Shown: positions 1 through 9,981 of the stretch, in pieces | How the letters are laid out: each line of letters opens with the position of its first letter | How positions within the stretch are numbered: position 1 is the stretch's first letter | Source of the DNA: Fen-1301 sp963786395 | Lineage (GTDB): Bacteria; Bacteroidota; Ignavibacteria; Ignavibacteriales; Ignavibacteriaceae | NCBI GenBank assembly: GCA_963786395.1 | Contig: CAWAZD010000007.1 | Span: 465,025-529,024 of the forward strand | DNA: 64,000 nt | Reading direction: 5' to 3' | The notes under the pieces: model-generated | Databases searched by the model: none | Told to the model about the DNA's origin: nothing | The model's input: the letters and a program-made list of their open reading frames with translations, nothing else | Program-made: the position numbers and the translations under genes

Positions 1-2
1 TC

Positions 3-683
3 TGCACCTTTTCTGCTCTGGGATTAATAATGTTTTTCTTCACAAAAGCACAACCTATTCCTGTTCGGTTAAAAAACGAAACTATCTGGGAAAGTCTAAG
101 TGCAGGTTTAAAATTTGTATTCGGTCACCAGATTATTTTAAGCAGTATTACACTTGATATGTTCGGAATGTTCTTTGGCGGAGTTCTTTGCGTATTGCCA
201 ATTTTTGCTGATCAGGTTTTCCATACCGGAGCAAAAGGTCTGGGCTTTCTAAGAGCTGCACCTGCTTGTGGCGCAATAATTATGTGTTTTGTGCAGGCTT
301 ACTCACCTATGTTCAAAAAAGCTGGCCGAAATTTGCTTGTTGGGGTTTTTGTTTTCGGTATAAGTATCATTCTTTTTGCATTATCAAAAAATTTCTATCT
401 GTCTCTGCTCATATTAATGATTGGCGGAATGGCAGATAATATAAGTGTAATTATCAGGGCTACGATAATCCAGTTATATACCCCGAATGAAATGAGAGGT
501 CGGGTGTCATCTGTTAATAGCATATTTATAGGCTCATCAAATGAATTGGGTTCCTTTGAATCTGGTGTGGCTGCTAAGCTTTTGGGACTTATTCCTTCTG
601 TTATTTTCGGCGGTAGTATGACTCTTGCAGTTGTCGCTACGATAAGAAGTCTGTCACCTAAACTGCGAAATCTGAAAATCTGA
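3..683 (+). CDS. MFS transporter, C-terminal part (cut by window start)
   Basis: The frame is open to the left edge, so the gene begins outside the window; the first internal ATG is at position 30. The visible 220 or so residues are very hydrophobic, with about six membrane helices. The stretch TPNEMRGRVSSVNSIFIG matches the loop conserved in MFS exporters of the enterobactin-exporter (EntS)/DUF894 type. It would be an inner-membrane proton-coupled exporter of unknown substrate. About half the usual 400-420 residues is present. The assignment to MFS is firm, the substrate unknown. Confidence 0.8.
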   Translation, partial: CTFSALGLIMFFFTKAQPIPVRLKNETIWESLSAGLKFVFGHQIILSSITLDMFGMFFGGVLCVLPIFADQVFHTGAKGLGFLRAAPACGAIIMCFVQAYSPMFKKAGRNLLVGVFVFGISIILFALSKNFYLSLLILMIGGMADNISVIIRATIIQLYTPNEMRGRVSSVNSIFIGSSNELGSFESGVAAKLLGLIPSVIFGGSMTLAVVATIRSLSPKLRNLKI

Positions 684-836
684 GAATTTTAATAGTTTAA
701 TAAGCTATAATCTACATCACTACTGATCCCCTTCCCGATTCAATATTTAATTAAATCACAAATGATTATTCCGAAAAAGGGTAGATATATAATTATTATT
801 GATTTAAATATTTCAACAATCATAAGGAGCTTTTCA

Positions 837-1274
837 ATGTACAAAAAAATTTTAGTTCCTATTGATGGTTCTCCTTTATCTGAGGGAGTACTTGACTGTG
901 CATCTATTCTAGCAAAAAACGAAGGATCAGAAATAGCAATTCTTTGTGTAGCCGTAAATCCCATTTCTGAATTTATTTTTGGTGACCCTGGTCTTGCTAA
1001 AGATTTTATCGATTCTCAGGAAAAGTCAACAAAGGAGTATCTTTCTAAAATAGAATCCGATCTGAGTAAAAAGGGATTAAAAGTAACGTCACTTATGCGT
1101 GTAGGTTCTGTTGCTGAAACTATTATTAAAACTGCTGAAGAGATAAAGGCGGACATTATTGCAATGTCAACTCATGCGAGGAAACCAGTAGCTCAGTTTT
1201 TTTTGGGTAGTGTAGCTGAGAATGTTCTTAGACATTCAAAAATTCCTGTTATGCTGATACGACCAGGTAAATAA
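837..1274 (+). CDS. Universal stress protein (UspA family)
   Basis: A 145-residue single-domain Usp protein, the usual size. It starts YKKILVPIDGSPLSEG (strand 1 and nucleotide-contacting Asp) and ends with the G-x2-G-x9-G-S/T type ATP loop, seen here as STHARKPVAQFFLGSVAENV followed by KIPVMLIRP. An in-frame upstream extension to 762 exists, but ATG 837 is chosen because AAGGAGC lies 7 bases before it and the domain begins exactly there. It probably binds ATP and acts in stress adaptation in the cytoplasm. It lies 66 bp before an MHS symporter on the same strand; Usp proteins often sit beside transporters and may regulate them. Confidence 0.92.
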   Translation: MYKKILVPIDGSPLSEGVLDCASILAKNEGSEIAILCVAVNPISEFIFGDPGLAKDFIDSQEKSTKEYLSKIESDLSKKGLKVTSLMRVGSVAETIIKTAEEIKADIIAMSTHARKPVAQFFLGSVAENVLRHSKIPVMLIRPGK

Positions 1275-1340
1275 ATCATCTGAACAGGATCATTTATAAT
1301 TAAAGCATTAATAAGTAATATTTAATTTAAAGGAGTTCAC

Positions 1341-2696
1341 ATGGATAATACGATTCCGATTAGTGCAGGAATAGAAGAGGTAAGCACAAAAGGTCTTACG
1401 CGGGTTATACTAGCTTCCTCCGTGGGAACAATGATTGAGTGGTATGATTTCTACATATTCGGAAGTCTTGCTACTGTAATTGCAGGTAAATTCTATCAAA
1501 CCGGCACTTCCGTCGGTAATATTATCGCCTGGTTAGCAGCTTTTGCAGTGGGATTTATTGTACGACCATTTGGTGCAATAATTTTCGGAAGGATCGGCGA
1601 TTTAATAGGCAGAAAATATACTTTCCTTATAACTATGGGTTTAATGGGTTTGTGTACATTTGCTGTTGGTTTATTACCAACTATTGAAACTATTGGGTAT
1701 GCTGCTGGAGTTATTCTTATCCTGCTTAGAATATTGCAAGGTCTAGCACTCGGGGGAGAATATGGTGGTGCTGCTACCTACATCGCTGAACATTCACCTA
1801 ATAAAAGAAGAGGATTTTTTACAAGCTTTATTCAAATTACTGCAACTGCTGGACTTTTACTCTCTCTCGGTGTTATTCTTATTACACGGCAAATGGTTGG
1901 TGAAGTTGCTTTCAATGCCTGGGGTTGGAGAGTCCCCTTCCTTATCTCTATCGTCTTAGTTGGAATCTCTTTCTACATTAGAATCTCACTAAAAGAATCC
2001 CCCCTATTTGCAAAGCTAAAAGCAAGGGGAGCAACATCAAAGAATCCATTAAAAGAAAGTTTCGTAAATCCTGTTAATTTAAAGTATGTTTTACTAGCAT
2101 TGTTCGGTGCTACAATGGGACAGGGAGTTGTTTGGTATACCGGTCAGTTCTATTGTCTTTTTTATCTGCAGAGAATATTTAAACTCCCATTAATTGATTC
2201 CAATATAATTGTTGGAATTGCTCTTTTACTTGCCTCTCCTTTTTTTGTACTAATGGGTTGGTTGTCTGACAGGATTGGCAGAAAACCAATTATGCTTGGT
2301 GGAATGCTGCTGGCCGCAATTACTTATATTCCTATTTATAAAGCCATGGAAAATTACAAACCAGGCCCGGGTTATGATCCTGTTATGCTTGGCATTTTTG
2401 TTTTCATACAAGTATTTTATGTAACCATGGTCTATGGCCCGATAGCTGCATTCCTTGTAGAACTTTTTCCGACTAAAATAAGATATACATCAATGTCGTT
2501 GCCTTATCATATAGGTAATGGGGTCGCAGGAGGACTTGTACCTATAATCGGTCTAACTTTAATTTCAGCAACTAAAAATAACTATGCAGGATTGTATTAT
2601 CCTATTGCTGTTGCATCTATATGTTTTATTATCGGCTTAATATTTATAAAGGAAACCAAGGATATAGATATAAATCAGGAATATACTAATAGGTAA
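1341..2696 (+). CDS. MFS transporter, metabolite:H+ symporter (MHS) type
   Basis: A 451-residue, 12-helix transporter. The N-terminal signature GTMIEWYDFYIFGSLA and the cytoplasmic loop GRIGDLIGRKYTF are typical of the metabolite:H+ symporter branch (ProP, ShiA, KgtP relatives). A second loop, DRIGRKPIM, follows in the C-half. AAGGAG precedes ATG 1341 at normal spacing. It most likely imports an organic acid, osmolyte or similar solute with protons across the inner membrane; the substrate cannot be told from sequence. The downstream outer-membrane porin (after a terminator) and the upstream Usp gene suggest a functional group for solute uptake. Confidence 0.88.
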   Translation: MDNTIPISAGIEEVSTKGLTRVILASSVGTMIEWYDFYIFGSLATVIAGKFYQTGTSVGNIIAWLAAFAVGFIVRPFGAIIFGRIGDLIGRKYTFLITMGLMGLCTFAVGLLPTIETIGYAAGVILILLRILQGLALGGEYGGAATYIAEHSPNKRRGFFTSFIQITATAGLLLSLGVILITRQMVGEVAFNAWGWRVPFLISIVLVGISFYIRISLKESPLFAKLKARGATSKNPLKESFVNPVNLKYVLLALFGATMGQGVVWYTGQFYCLFYLQRIFKLPLIDSNIIVGIALLLASPFFVLMGWLSDRIGRKPIMLGGMLLAAITYIPIYKAMENYKPGPGYDPVMLGIFVFIQVFYVTMVYGPIAAFLVELFPTKIRYTSMSLPYHIGNGVAGGLVPIIGLTLISATKNNYAGLYYPIAVASICFIIGLIFIKETKDIDINQEYTNR

Positions 2697-2739
2697 TTAG
2701 ATAACAAATAATTTAAAATGATATTTATATTATTCAATA

Positions 2740-2784
2740 ATACCCCAAATTTTATGCTAATAAATGTGGGGTATGGACTTTTTT
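2740..2784 (+). terminator. Rho-independent terminator after the MHS symporter
   Basis: ATACCCC at 2740 pairs with GGGGTAT ending at 2773, with a weakly paired AT-rich middle; the + strand then reads ACTTTTTTAATT. The position, 44 bp past the symporter stop and before the porin RBS, fits termination. The loop is long, which lowers confidence a little. Confidence 0.6.
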
Positions 2785-2815
2785 AATTTATGGTAAATAA
2801 TTCCAGGAGGAAAAT

Positions 2816-4034
2816 ATGAAGAAATGGTCACTGGTTCTTATAAGTTTATTTGCATTACCTTCAACTGTTTTGGCACAGGAGATTAATTTCTACGGATATG
2901 TTAAAACGGATATGTATTATGACTCTAGACAAATTGGTAGTGGAGCCATAAGGGAAGGACAATTCCTACTTTGGCCTTTGAATTATGAGGCTGACGCCAA
3001 AGGCGGCGATTTAAATGCAAAACCAAATTATAATATGCTTTCTATCCAGTCAAGACTTGATGTTGGATTAAAAGGCCCTGATGCTCTGGGCGCACAGATA
3101 AGCGGTTTAATCGAAGGCGAATTTTTCGGTACATCTGATGCAGATATGAATGGATTCAGATTGCGTCATGCTTATGTCAATATGGACTGGGGTTCAACAG
3201 TTTTGATGGTAGGGCAATACTGGCATCCTATGTTTGTAGTAGACGTTTACCCGATGGTTGTTTCATTCAACACGGGCGCTCCTTTCCAGCCATTCTCACG
3301 AAATCCCCAAGTGAGATTAACTCAAAAATTCGGACATCTTAATTTGATTGGTACTCTGGCATCTCAAAGAGATTTTTCTAGTTTCGGACCTGCCGGTGGA
3401 TCTTCAATTTACCTGCGGGATGCAATTGTTCCTGATGCTGATTTTCAGGTGCAATGGAAATCAAAAGAAGTTATCGCCGGTGCCGGTGTTGATTACAAAT
3501 CATTGGTTCCGAGACTTGTAACAACTAAAGGACTTGCTACAAATAATGAGATCCATAGCTTAGCCGGGATTGGATACTTTAAGTTTAAAACCCCTGATTG
3601 GTCCGTAGCGGCTGAAGCTGTTTATGGTGGCAATCTGTCAGACTTTCTGATGCTTGGAGGTTATGGAACGAGATCTGTTGACCCTGTTACCGGGGATGAA
3701 GATTATGCCAATATAAATGTATCCTCGGTTTGGTTTGATTTTTCATGCGGTCAGGAATGGCAGCCTGGTATTTTTGTCGGTTGGACTAAAAACCAGGGTT
3801 CGCAGGTTAATTTATTGCCTGGTTTTAAATTATCAAAGAGTAAGTGGAATCGATAATATGACACGGATTTCACCCCGCTTATTATATAATTCCGGAAAAG
3901 TCAGGCTGGCACTTGAAGTTGAAATTACCAATGCGGATTATGGAACTCTTAACCAAAAAGCTGCGGTGGTAAATACGCATACCGTAACTAATATGAGAGT
4001 ATTGGGAGCAGTTTATTATTTCTTTGGAACCTGA
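2816..4034 (+). pseudogene. Outer-membrane porin-like beta-barrel, frameshifted near its C-terminus
   Basis: The first frame runs 2816-3856 (346 residues) with a clear signal peptide (MKKWSLVLISLFALPSTVLA, cleavage before QEINFYGYV). It has the alternating aromatic strands of a large barrel. It then leaves register; the remaining C-terminal strands (DNMTRISPRLLYNSGKVRLA to the final VLGAVYYFFGT) continue in another frame to 4034. The terminal aromatic strand ending in phenylalanine plus two residues is what the barrel-assembly machinery recognises, so the second frame is the true end. The join lies near 3825-3855. Either the strain has a truncated protein or one base is wrong in the sequence. 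GAGGAAA precedes ATG 2816. Together about 405 residues. It resembles porin-type proteins found beside transporters; substrate unknown. Confidence 0.75.
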
Positions 4035-4054
4035 TTATAACCCTGTTTTCGTAG

Positions 4055-4086
4055 CTGCCAGGGATACTTCCCTGGCAGGATTCTTT
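4055..4086. terminator. Bidirectional hairpin terminator between convergent genes
   Basis: CTGCCAGGGA (4055-4064), loop TACT, TCCCTGGCAG (4069-4078), a perfect 10-bp stem, then GATTCTTTTT. It separates the porin (+) from the thioesterase (-). The stem is closely related to hairpins at 12094 and 23324. Confidence 0.75.
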
Positions 4087-4105
4087 TTCCCTGTTAAAAT
4101 AAAAC

Positions 4106-4849
4106 TCATAATCCCCATAGTACCATTGCCTTAAATACCTGCTTTGAGGTTTTAATATTTATCCCATCGATAAAATTTCGGCTATCGGATTGGTCATCTG
4201 AAGAAAACCTAACCTCAATTTCATCATCGAAAAAACTTTCCGAGTTGAAGGAGATTGTGAGACTTTGAAGTTTATGACTTTCATGATATTCAGGAGAAAA
4301 ACTATCGAGTACGAGCTCAATATATTTAGTGTTATTAACATGCTGATTGATATCAAGATCAGTGTATCTGATCTTTTTATTAAACAAAATATTCTTCTCA
4401 TTCCTGCTAATTAATTTTTCAGGGAAGTCATTCAGTGCTATTTGATCAGGCTGATAATATATTTGCTGGATTAGATTTCTGGTATCAGTTATTCGTTTAG
4501 TTTTAACATTTATCATGAGCCAGGCTGTAGATGCCTTGAATAAAATATCATTATTACAGTTTGTTACTATAAAGTCCCTCATTGAATATAATTTATATCT
4601 GCATTTGGGCCAGGTCCTTACTTTAATGGTTTCACCAAAACCGGGGTAGGAAGATATTTCCACTTTAGCCCAGGAGAGAACCCACCCAAGGTCTTGAACT
4701 ATGAGATCATTAAATCCCAATTTCAGATTATCTGCATGATTAGATGCTGTCTCCTGAAGATAATTGAACAAGGTATTCAGTTTAAGTTTATTATTTAAGT
4801 CAACATCATATGCGTTGACAAGTTTTGACTCTTCATAAAATGAATTCAA
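4106..4849 (-). CDS. Acyl-ACP thioesterase (FatA/FatB-like)
   Basis: A 247-residue double hotdog-fold protein of the acyl-ACP thioesterase family (about 240-250 residues in bacteria). The N-terminal hotdog holds LNTLFNYLQETASNHAD, the helix typical of the family, followed by GWVLSWAKVEI and the strand RTWPKCRYKLYSMRDFIV. The second hotdog begins YTDLDINQHVNNTKYIEL, with the Asn-x-His-x-Asn-Asn-x-Lys-Tyr catalytic pattern. It hydrolyses acyl-acyl carrier protein to release free fatty acids in the cytoplasm. It is alone on its strand, convergent with the porin, so no operon partner gives its role. Assignment by family is strong. Confidence 0.88.
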   Translation of the reverse strand: MNSFYEESKLVNAYDVDLNNKLKLNTLFNYLQETASNHADNLKLGFNDLIVQDLGWVLSWAKVEISSYPGFGETIKVRTWPKCRYKLYSMRDFIVTNCNNDILFKASTAWLMINVKTKRITDTRNLIQQIYYQPDQIALNDFPEKLISRNEKNILFNKKIRYTDLDINQHVNNTKYIELVLDSFSPEYHESHKLQSLTISFNSESFFDDEIEVRFSSDDQSDSRNFIDGINIKTSKQVFKAMVLWGL

Positions 4850-5089
4850 TTTATCTTCCTTCTATATTTAACTGCACACAAATTAAGTCAGTGATAAAAA
4901 AACTGTACTATGTAAAATTACTAATTATTTATCATCTGTTCATGTCTATCACATGTCCATGGTATTTGTCGTTATCTGATGCAGGTCAAAGTTTAAGCTT
5001 TATAATATTATGATATTGTACGCAATAAGTAACGAGAGTTGATTTGAACAACAACTCTTCAAGCAGCGTTAAAAGCTACTCGCGAAACG

Positions 5090-5842
5090 ATGATTATCAG
5101 GAATTTAGGAATATACAACGATTATGGTAAAAAAAGACATTGCCGGTTCTATATTAAAATATCATTAATTATGTTGTTAGCCCCTTTAAGGACAATTGGG
5201 AGCACAAATGTACCTGCACACGAGATAAACCGATTAACTCAATCAATATTGTCAGATAATTTTGATGAATTGTTTATTAATGGGACCAGACATTATCCGG
5301 ATGAAAAATTTTCAGCGGAATCTCATTATGAAATATTATCATTAAATCATCCTGTAGACTGGGGATTTGAGACTTATAAGAACCCAAGATTAATAGATGT
5401 AGTAATAATTCATTCGACATATAATGCTGGAGAAGGTGATAAGTTTAGCGTTTCTGGTGTATTGTCACAATTCAAAAACGATGGAGTAACTTCAAATTAC
5501 CTGATTGACAGAGAGGGGAAAATTTTAGATTTAGTTCCTGATTCTATAATTGCTTTCCATGCCGGAGAAAGTATGCTTCCTGATGGAAGGAAAAACTTAA
5601 ATCGTTATTCAGTGGGAATTGAGATAATAAATTCACCCGATATTCCGCCAGATAGCAGCCAATATGAATCATTGAATTTATTGCTTGACCGGCTTGAAAT
5701 GAAATATGCCATAAAAATTATTACCGGTCATTCTGATATTGCCCCTGACAGAAAAGATGACCCCTGGTTATTTAATTGGGGGAAAATAAGGACTGGTAAT
5801 TCTCTTCTGTCAAACCGCCAGGGATTTAGGCGGCTTGATTAA
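5090..5842 (+). CDS. N-acetylmuramoyl-L-alanine amidase (Amidase_2/AmpD-type)
   Basis: About 250 residues. The catalytic domain begins near residue 100: VVIIHSTYNAG carries the first zinc His, VTSNYLIDREGKILDLVPD is the conserved core with the Tyr/Asp, FHAG gives the middle ligand and GHSDIAPDRKDDPW gives the last His plus the lysine region. Such enzymes cut the bond between muramic acid and L-alanine in peptidoglycan or its fragments. The hydrophobic N-terminus (residues 22-38, no clean cleavage site) suggests export or membrane anchoring, but the start is uncertain; an internal ATG at about 5171 is possible. Its stop overlaps by 4 bp the stop of the convergent glycosyltransferase. Confidence 0.88.
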   Translation: MIIRNLGIYNDYGKKRHCRFYIKISLIMLLAPLRTIGSTNVPAHEINRLTQSILSDNFDELFINGTRHYPDEKFSAESHYEILSLNHPVDWGFETYKNPRLIDVVIIHSTYNAGEGDKFSVSGVLSQFKNDGVTSNYLIDREGKILDLVPDSIIAFHAGESMLPDGRKNLNRYSVGIEIINSPDIPPDSSQYESLNLLLDRLEMKYAIKIITGHSDIAPDRKDDPWLFNWGKIRTGNSLLSNRQGFRRLD

Positions 5843-6966
5843 ATTTCGAAGTTATAAACTATTCGTTTATAGCTGTCAAATAATTTCTCAAAGATCTTTT
5901 CCCAAGTTTGGGTTTTAGCAAACTGAAATGCATTAGATGAAATGTTTCCCCTCAATTCATCATCATCCAATAAAGTATTTATTTTTTCCGCAATGTCATA
6001 GGCATTTCGAGGTTCAGCTATGAATCCGGTTTCTCCATATTTAATTATGCCGTAAGCTCCGCCTTCTCTTACACACACCGGAGGTAGACCTGATGCCATT
6101 GCTTCAAGAGTAACGTTACCGAAAGTTTCAGTTGTAGAAGGAAAAACAAAAACATCCGAAGACGCAAAAGATACGCCTAAATCTTTGACAGACTGCTGAC
6201 CAAGAAAAAGAGCATCGGGCATCATCTCTATTAACTCATCTTTTATAGGACCATCACCGGCAAGTACAAATTTAATATCATGCCGTTGTTCTGTTAATAT
6301 TTTGTATGTCTCTGCAAGAACCTTTAGATCCTTCTCCCAGACTAACCTGCCTGCGTATAAAAGTGAATATTTATTTTCAATGCCATTGTCTTTTTTCCAG
6401 TGATCTGATTTATGTCCGAAATTAAAAGCAATAGTGTCTACACCATGCGGGAGAAATTCAACAGTTTCAAATCCATGTTCTCTTAGCTCTTCAAGTATTG
6501 GAAGTGAGGGAACATAAACCGTCTGACATTTATTATAAAGATTCCTCAAATAACTCCACCCGTATAATTCAAGTGCTTTAACTTTGTAGTATTTTGCATA
6601 ACTTGGAAAATGTGTATGATAAGTTGCTACTACAGGAATATTGTTTTTCTTTCCATATTTTACTGCTGCGGCTCCTAATGGACAAGGACTATTGAAGTGA
6701 ATAAGATCGGGTTTAAATTCTGTAAGCCTTTCTTCAAAATTACCGGTACCCGGATATGCTACTCTGTAATCTTTATAAAATGGGAAAGCAAATGAGGGAA
6801 CTTCAAGCATCTCAACGGGTCGCTCATTTTCAGGGGGAATAATGGCAGAAATAAATAGTGGTTCTATTTCATTATTGCGCTTGATTTCATCAATCATTCT
6901 ATAAAGAACCCGCGTTATTCCGTCTTGTTCTTTTTTCATTGTTCCGTTAAAATATGCAACCTTCAT
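5839..6966 (-). CDS. Glycosyltransferase, GT4 family
   Basis: A 375-residue GT-B enzyme. The N-domain has the start MKVAYFNGTMKKEQDGITRV and the segment DLIHFNSPCPLGAAAVKYG, with THFPSYAKYYK typical of diacylglycerol or mannosyl-type GT4 members. The C-domain has LLYAGRLVWEKDLKVL, and the nucleotide-sugar binding E-x7-E motif is seen as STTETFGNVTLEAMASGLPP. It transfers a sugar from a nucleotide sugar, perhaps to a lipid; the acceptor is not evident. It is divergent from the large glycosidase-like gene at 7254 with 287 bp between, so the two may share regulation. Confidence 0.87.
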   Translation of the reverse strand: MKVAYFNGTMKKEQDGITRVLYRMIDEIKRNNEIEPLFISAIIPPENERPVEMLEVPSFAFPFYKDYRVAYPGTGNFEERLTEFKPDLIHFNSPCPLGAAAVKYGKKNNIPVVATYHTHFPSYAKYYKVKALELYGWSYLRNLYNKCQTVYVPSLPILEELREHGFETVEFLPHGVDTIAFNFGHKSDHWKKDNGIENKYSLLYAGRLVWEKDLKVLAETYKILTEQRHDIKFVLAGDGPIKDELIEMMPDALFLGQQSVKDLGVSFASSDVFVFPSTTETFGNVTLEAMASGLPPVCVREGGAYGIIKYGETGFIAEPRNAYDIAEKINTLLDDDELRGNISSNAFQFAKTQTWEKIFEKLFDSYKRIVYNFEI

Positions 6967-7253
6967 AAAAATCCTTGGATTGTTATTTATTATAACAAGA
7001 GAACCGATTTAGGTTCCCCGACAATTATATTATTTTTAACTAATTATCGGTTTATCGTATAAGTGGCAAATTTACAGGACAAAAGGTAATTAGAATGTTT
7101 ACTTCTATAAACCCAAAATAATATAGTCTTATTATTGGACAATAAATTGAATATTATGTTTATGTTAAGAATCACGGTGGAAGCGGTGCCCTTAAACACT
7201 TCTTTCAATTTAAAACTGGCGTACTTGTTTATAACTTGCAAAAAAGCTTTTAA

Positions 7254-9677
7254 TTGTGGATATTTTTTATAAAAACGAGGGAATTATTGAGCCTCTTCCA
7301 CAAATTTATTAAGTACGGCGCATTAAGGTTAAAAATACCGGAACTTGCTATTAAAATGTTCCGGATATCAAACGATATAAGCAAAATTGATAAAAACAAT
7401 ATCCCAACCGAATTAATACCGCTCAATACTATCCAGTTATCCCGTGGGTTATTGAATTTTACTGTATTTCAAAGTATCAGAAATTGGGTGCTCCCCTATT
7501 GGGCAGTTAAACAATATGATCCTCACAGCCCATCCTTTATTCCTCGATCACATACGGGCGTTTCAATAAATATTACAAATAGAAATTGGACAGGTGTTGG
7601 CAACATGGACTGTGATAATGAACCTGTTGTTGACCCAGCCGGGTTAATTATGCCATTTAGAAACTACTGGTCAATTGATTTCTGGCTTCAAGTTGATGAT
7701 GAAATATTTTTCCCATCCTATTCTGAGGATATAAAGCAGAAATTACTAAATGACTTTCCTATTGTTGAAACCCGTTACACTTTCAAAGGGATGGAATTTG
7801 TACAGACAGTTTATTCAAATGATTCAATTCTAATTGTCGAGGTGAAAATAATTAAAACAAGGGATATTAAAAGCAAATGCAGTCTGGTTCTGTCTACCCG
7901 TCCGTTTAATCCTGAAGGGGTTGGCTTAATTGACCACATTGCCTACATCCAGGATGATAACTGTTTTCATATTGATGATAAAAAAATATATCTCAATAGA
8001 GAACCTTATTTAGTCTACTGTTCGGATTTCCGGGAAGGGGATGCAGTAAAGGTATTGAAGGAAAAAGGTGTTGTAAATAAATTCTCATCTGTATGCAGTA
8101 AAGGACTTGCTAATTCTATAGCCGTTTTTGAATTACCGGAGAAAGACAATAGTTTCACTTTTTATGTTCCTCTTTCAGATGATAAAAAGAATATGTACCC
8201 GCTGAAGGACTTTATGTTTAACAACTTAAATAATAATGATCCGGAATTGGGAAAAAAGGAGGTCCTCAATTCCTGGGAATTATTATTAAATGAGGGAGTA
8301 CAATTCAATATACCTGATAATGAAATGACATCTGTAATCAGGACATCAATTTCTACATTATTAATGTTAATTGATAAAAAAACAATTACGCCAGGACCAT
8401 TTACATACCACCAGTTCTGGTTCAGGGACGCGGTTTTTATGATATCAGCTCTTGATAATTTTAATTTTACGCATTATACTAAAAAAATAATTGAAAACTT
8501 ACCAGATTTTCAGGACAGATATGGTTATTACCGATCACAGCAGGGGGAATGGGATTCTAATGGTCAGGCAATCTGGATTATTTACAAACATTACCTTCTA
8601 ACACTTGATAAAAGTTTATTAAATCAACTTTTCCCATCTATTAGAAAGGGGATAAGATGGATTGATAAAAAAAGAATGACAGGGAAAGGGAAAGATGATA
8701 AATTTGCAAATGGATTAATGCCAAAGGGATTAAGCGCAGAACACCTTGGACTGGCTGATTATTATTACTGGGATAATTTTTGGTCTCTTGCGGGAGTCGG
8801 ATCATATATGGAGATATGCAAAATTCTTAATTACAATGAGGAAGAAAAATATGCCGAAGAGCTTTATAAGAAATACCTTAAAAATATTTCTTTTTCTATA
8901 ACTTCTGAACAAGAAAAACATAATTCCAAATATATACCGGCTGCTGTTGATAGGTATGCGGATTATGGGATGATCGGCTCAATAATTCCGCTTTACCCTC
9001 TTCAAATAGAAGCAATAGAAGCTCATCAAACTCTGGATTATATTTATAATAATTTTCTTGTCCACGGAATGTTCTATCAAAATTTTATACATTCCGGATT
9101 AAACCCTTACCTCACTATCCAACTTGCGCATTCATATCTTTATGCAGGTGACAGGAGTAAATTCAATAATTTATTCGGAAATACTATTAAAAGAAGAACA
9201 CCTGTAAATAATTTTCCCGAGGCTATCCATCCGATAACCGGTGGAGGTTGCATGGGGGATGGTCATCATGGCTGGGCGGCTGCTGAAATAGTTGCGGCTT
9301 TCCGGGATTCTTTCCTTTGGGAGGATGAAAAAAGTAAAGAGTTCAGAATTTTTGCCGGAATCCCCGGGGAATGGTTCAATTCTGAGTTTATGATGAAGGG
9401 AATTCCTACTTCTAACGGGTTAACAGATCTACAGTATAAGAAGAGCGGATCAAAGGTTATTATTATAATTAAATCTGCTCTTAGAAATAATTCTTCTTTT
9501 AAAGCCAGAGTATTATTACCCTTTGAGATTAGTATTAATGAAGAAAGGAATCAGAATATTTCAATAAACGGATTTGGTGAAACAGAATTATCATTAACTA
9601 TAAATACACATGAAACTATTTTTGAAGCTGAGGTGTGTAAAACATATACAATACCGGTAAAATCCGGAACACTTTAA
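7254..9677 (+). CDS. Large six-hairpin glycosidase-like protein (glycogen-debranching/GH15-like fold)
   Basis: 807 residues with no signal peptide. The first half is beta-rich; the second half (from about residue 350) looks like an (alpha/alpha)6 toroid: ITPGPFTYHQFWFRDAVFMI is the typical WxRD entry strand, followed by YGYYRSQQGEWDSNGQAIWI, GLADYYYWDNFWSLAG and GCMGDGHHGWAAAEIVAAF. Such proteins are usually inverting glycosidases acting on alpha-glucans or related glycans, with acidic residues in these loops as catalysts; I infer fold class only and do not name a substrate. The start is TTG 7254; a weaker alternative is ATG 7356. The neighbouring divergent glycosyltransferase supports a carbohydrate role. 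Confidence 0.65.
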   Translation: MWIFFIKTRELLSLFHKFIKYGALRLKIPELAIKMFRISNDISKIDKNNIPTELIPLNTIQLSRGLLNFTVFQSIRNWVLPYWAVKQYDPHSPSFIPRSHTGVSINITNRNWTGVGNMDCDNEPVVDPAGLIMPFRNYWSIDFWLQVDDEIFFPSYSEDIKQKLLNDFPIVETRYTFKGMEFVQTVYSNDSILIVEVKIIKTRDIKSKCSLVLSTRPFNPEGVGLIDHIAYIQDDNCFHIDDKKIYLNREPYLVYCSDFREGDAVKVLKEKGVVNKFSSVCSKGLANSIAVFELPEKDNSFTFYVPLSDDKKNMYPLKDFMFNNLNNNDPELGKKEVLNSWELLLNEGVQFNIPDNEMTSVIRTSISTLLMLIDKKTITPGPFTYHQFWFRDAVFMISALDNFNFTHYTKKIIENLPDFQDRYGYYRSQQGEWDSNGQAIWIIYKHYLLTLDKSLLNQLFPSIRKGIRWIDKKRMTGKGKDDKFANGLMPKGLSAEHLGLADYYYWDNFWSLAGVGSYMEICKILNYNEEEKYAEELYKKYLKNISFSITSEQEKHNSKYIPAAVDRYADYGMIGSIIPLYPLQIEAIEAHQTLDYIYNNFLVHGMFYQNFIHSGLNPYLTIQLAHSYLYAGDRSKFNNLFGNTIKRRTPVNNFPEAIHPITGGGCMGDGHHGWAAAEIVAAFRDSFLWEDEKSKEFRIFAGIPGEWFNSEFMMKGIPTSNGLTDLQYKKSGSKVIIIIKSALRNNSSFKARVLLPFEISINEERNQNISINGFGETELSLTINTHETIFEAEVCKTYTIPVKSGTL

Positions 9678-9684
9678 AACACTC

Positions 9685-9981
9685 TTAGCCATTATTACGA
9701 AATAAGAGCATGCCTCCTTCAACATTCTTAGAGGTAAATCCATTACCATTAAGAATATTTTCGGCAACGGCAGACCGGATTCCCGATCTGCATATCACTG
9801 CAATATTTCTATTTTTATAAATACCCAACTCACCAATCCTTTCTTCAAGCTGCTGAACAGGAATGTTCACAACATTTTCAATTTTACCTAATGGACCCAT
9901 AAGTTCTTCAGGCATTCGTACATCAAGGATTAAAAGTGACGGATCATTAATTATTGCATATTTTAATTCTTCAACAGACAT
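9685..9981 (-). CDS. Single-domain rhodanese-like sulfurtransferase
   Basis: 98 residues, exactly one rhodanese domain. It has LLILDVRMPEEL (strand plus R-x-P-E-E), NVVNIPVQQLEERI, and the active-site loop CRSGIRS with Cys64 as the persulfide-carrying residue. It moves sulfane sulfur in the cytoplasm (GlpE/PspE-like). No signal peptide. It lies 8 bp from the end of the convergent glycosidase-like gene. The physiological acceptor cannot be deduced. Confidence 0.9.
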   Translation of the reverse strand: MSVEELKYAIINDPSLLILDVRMPEELMGPLGKIENVVNIPVQQLEERIGELGIYKNRNIAVICRSGIRSAVAENILNGNGFTSKNVEGGMLLFRNNG

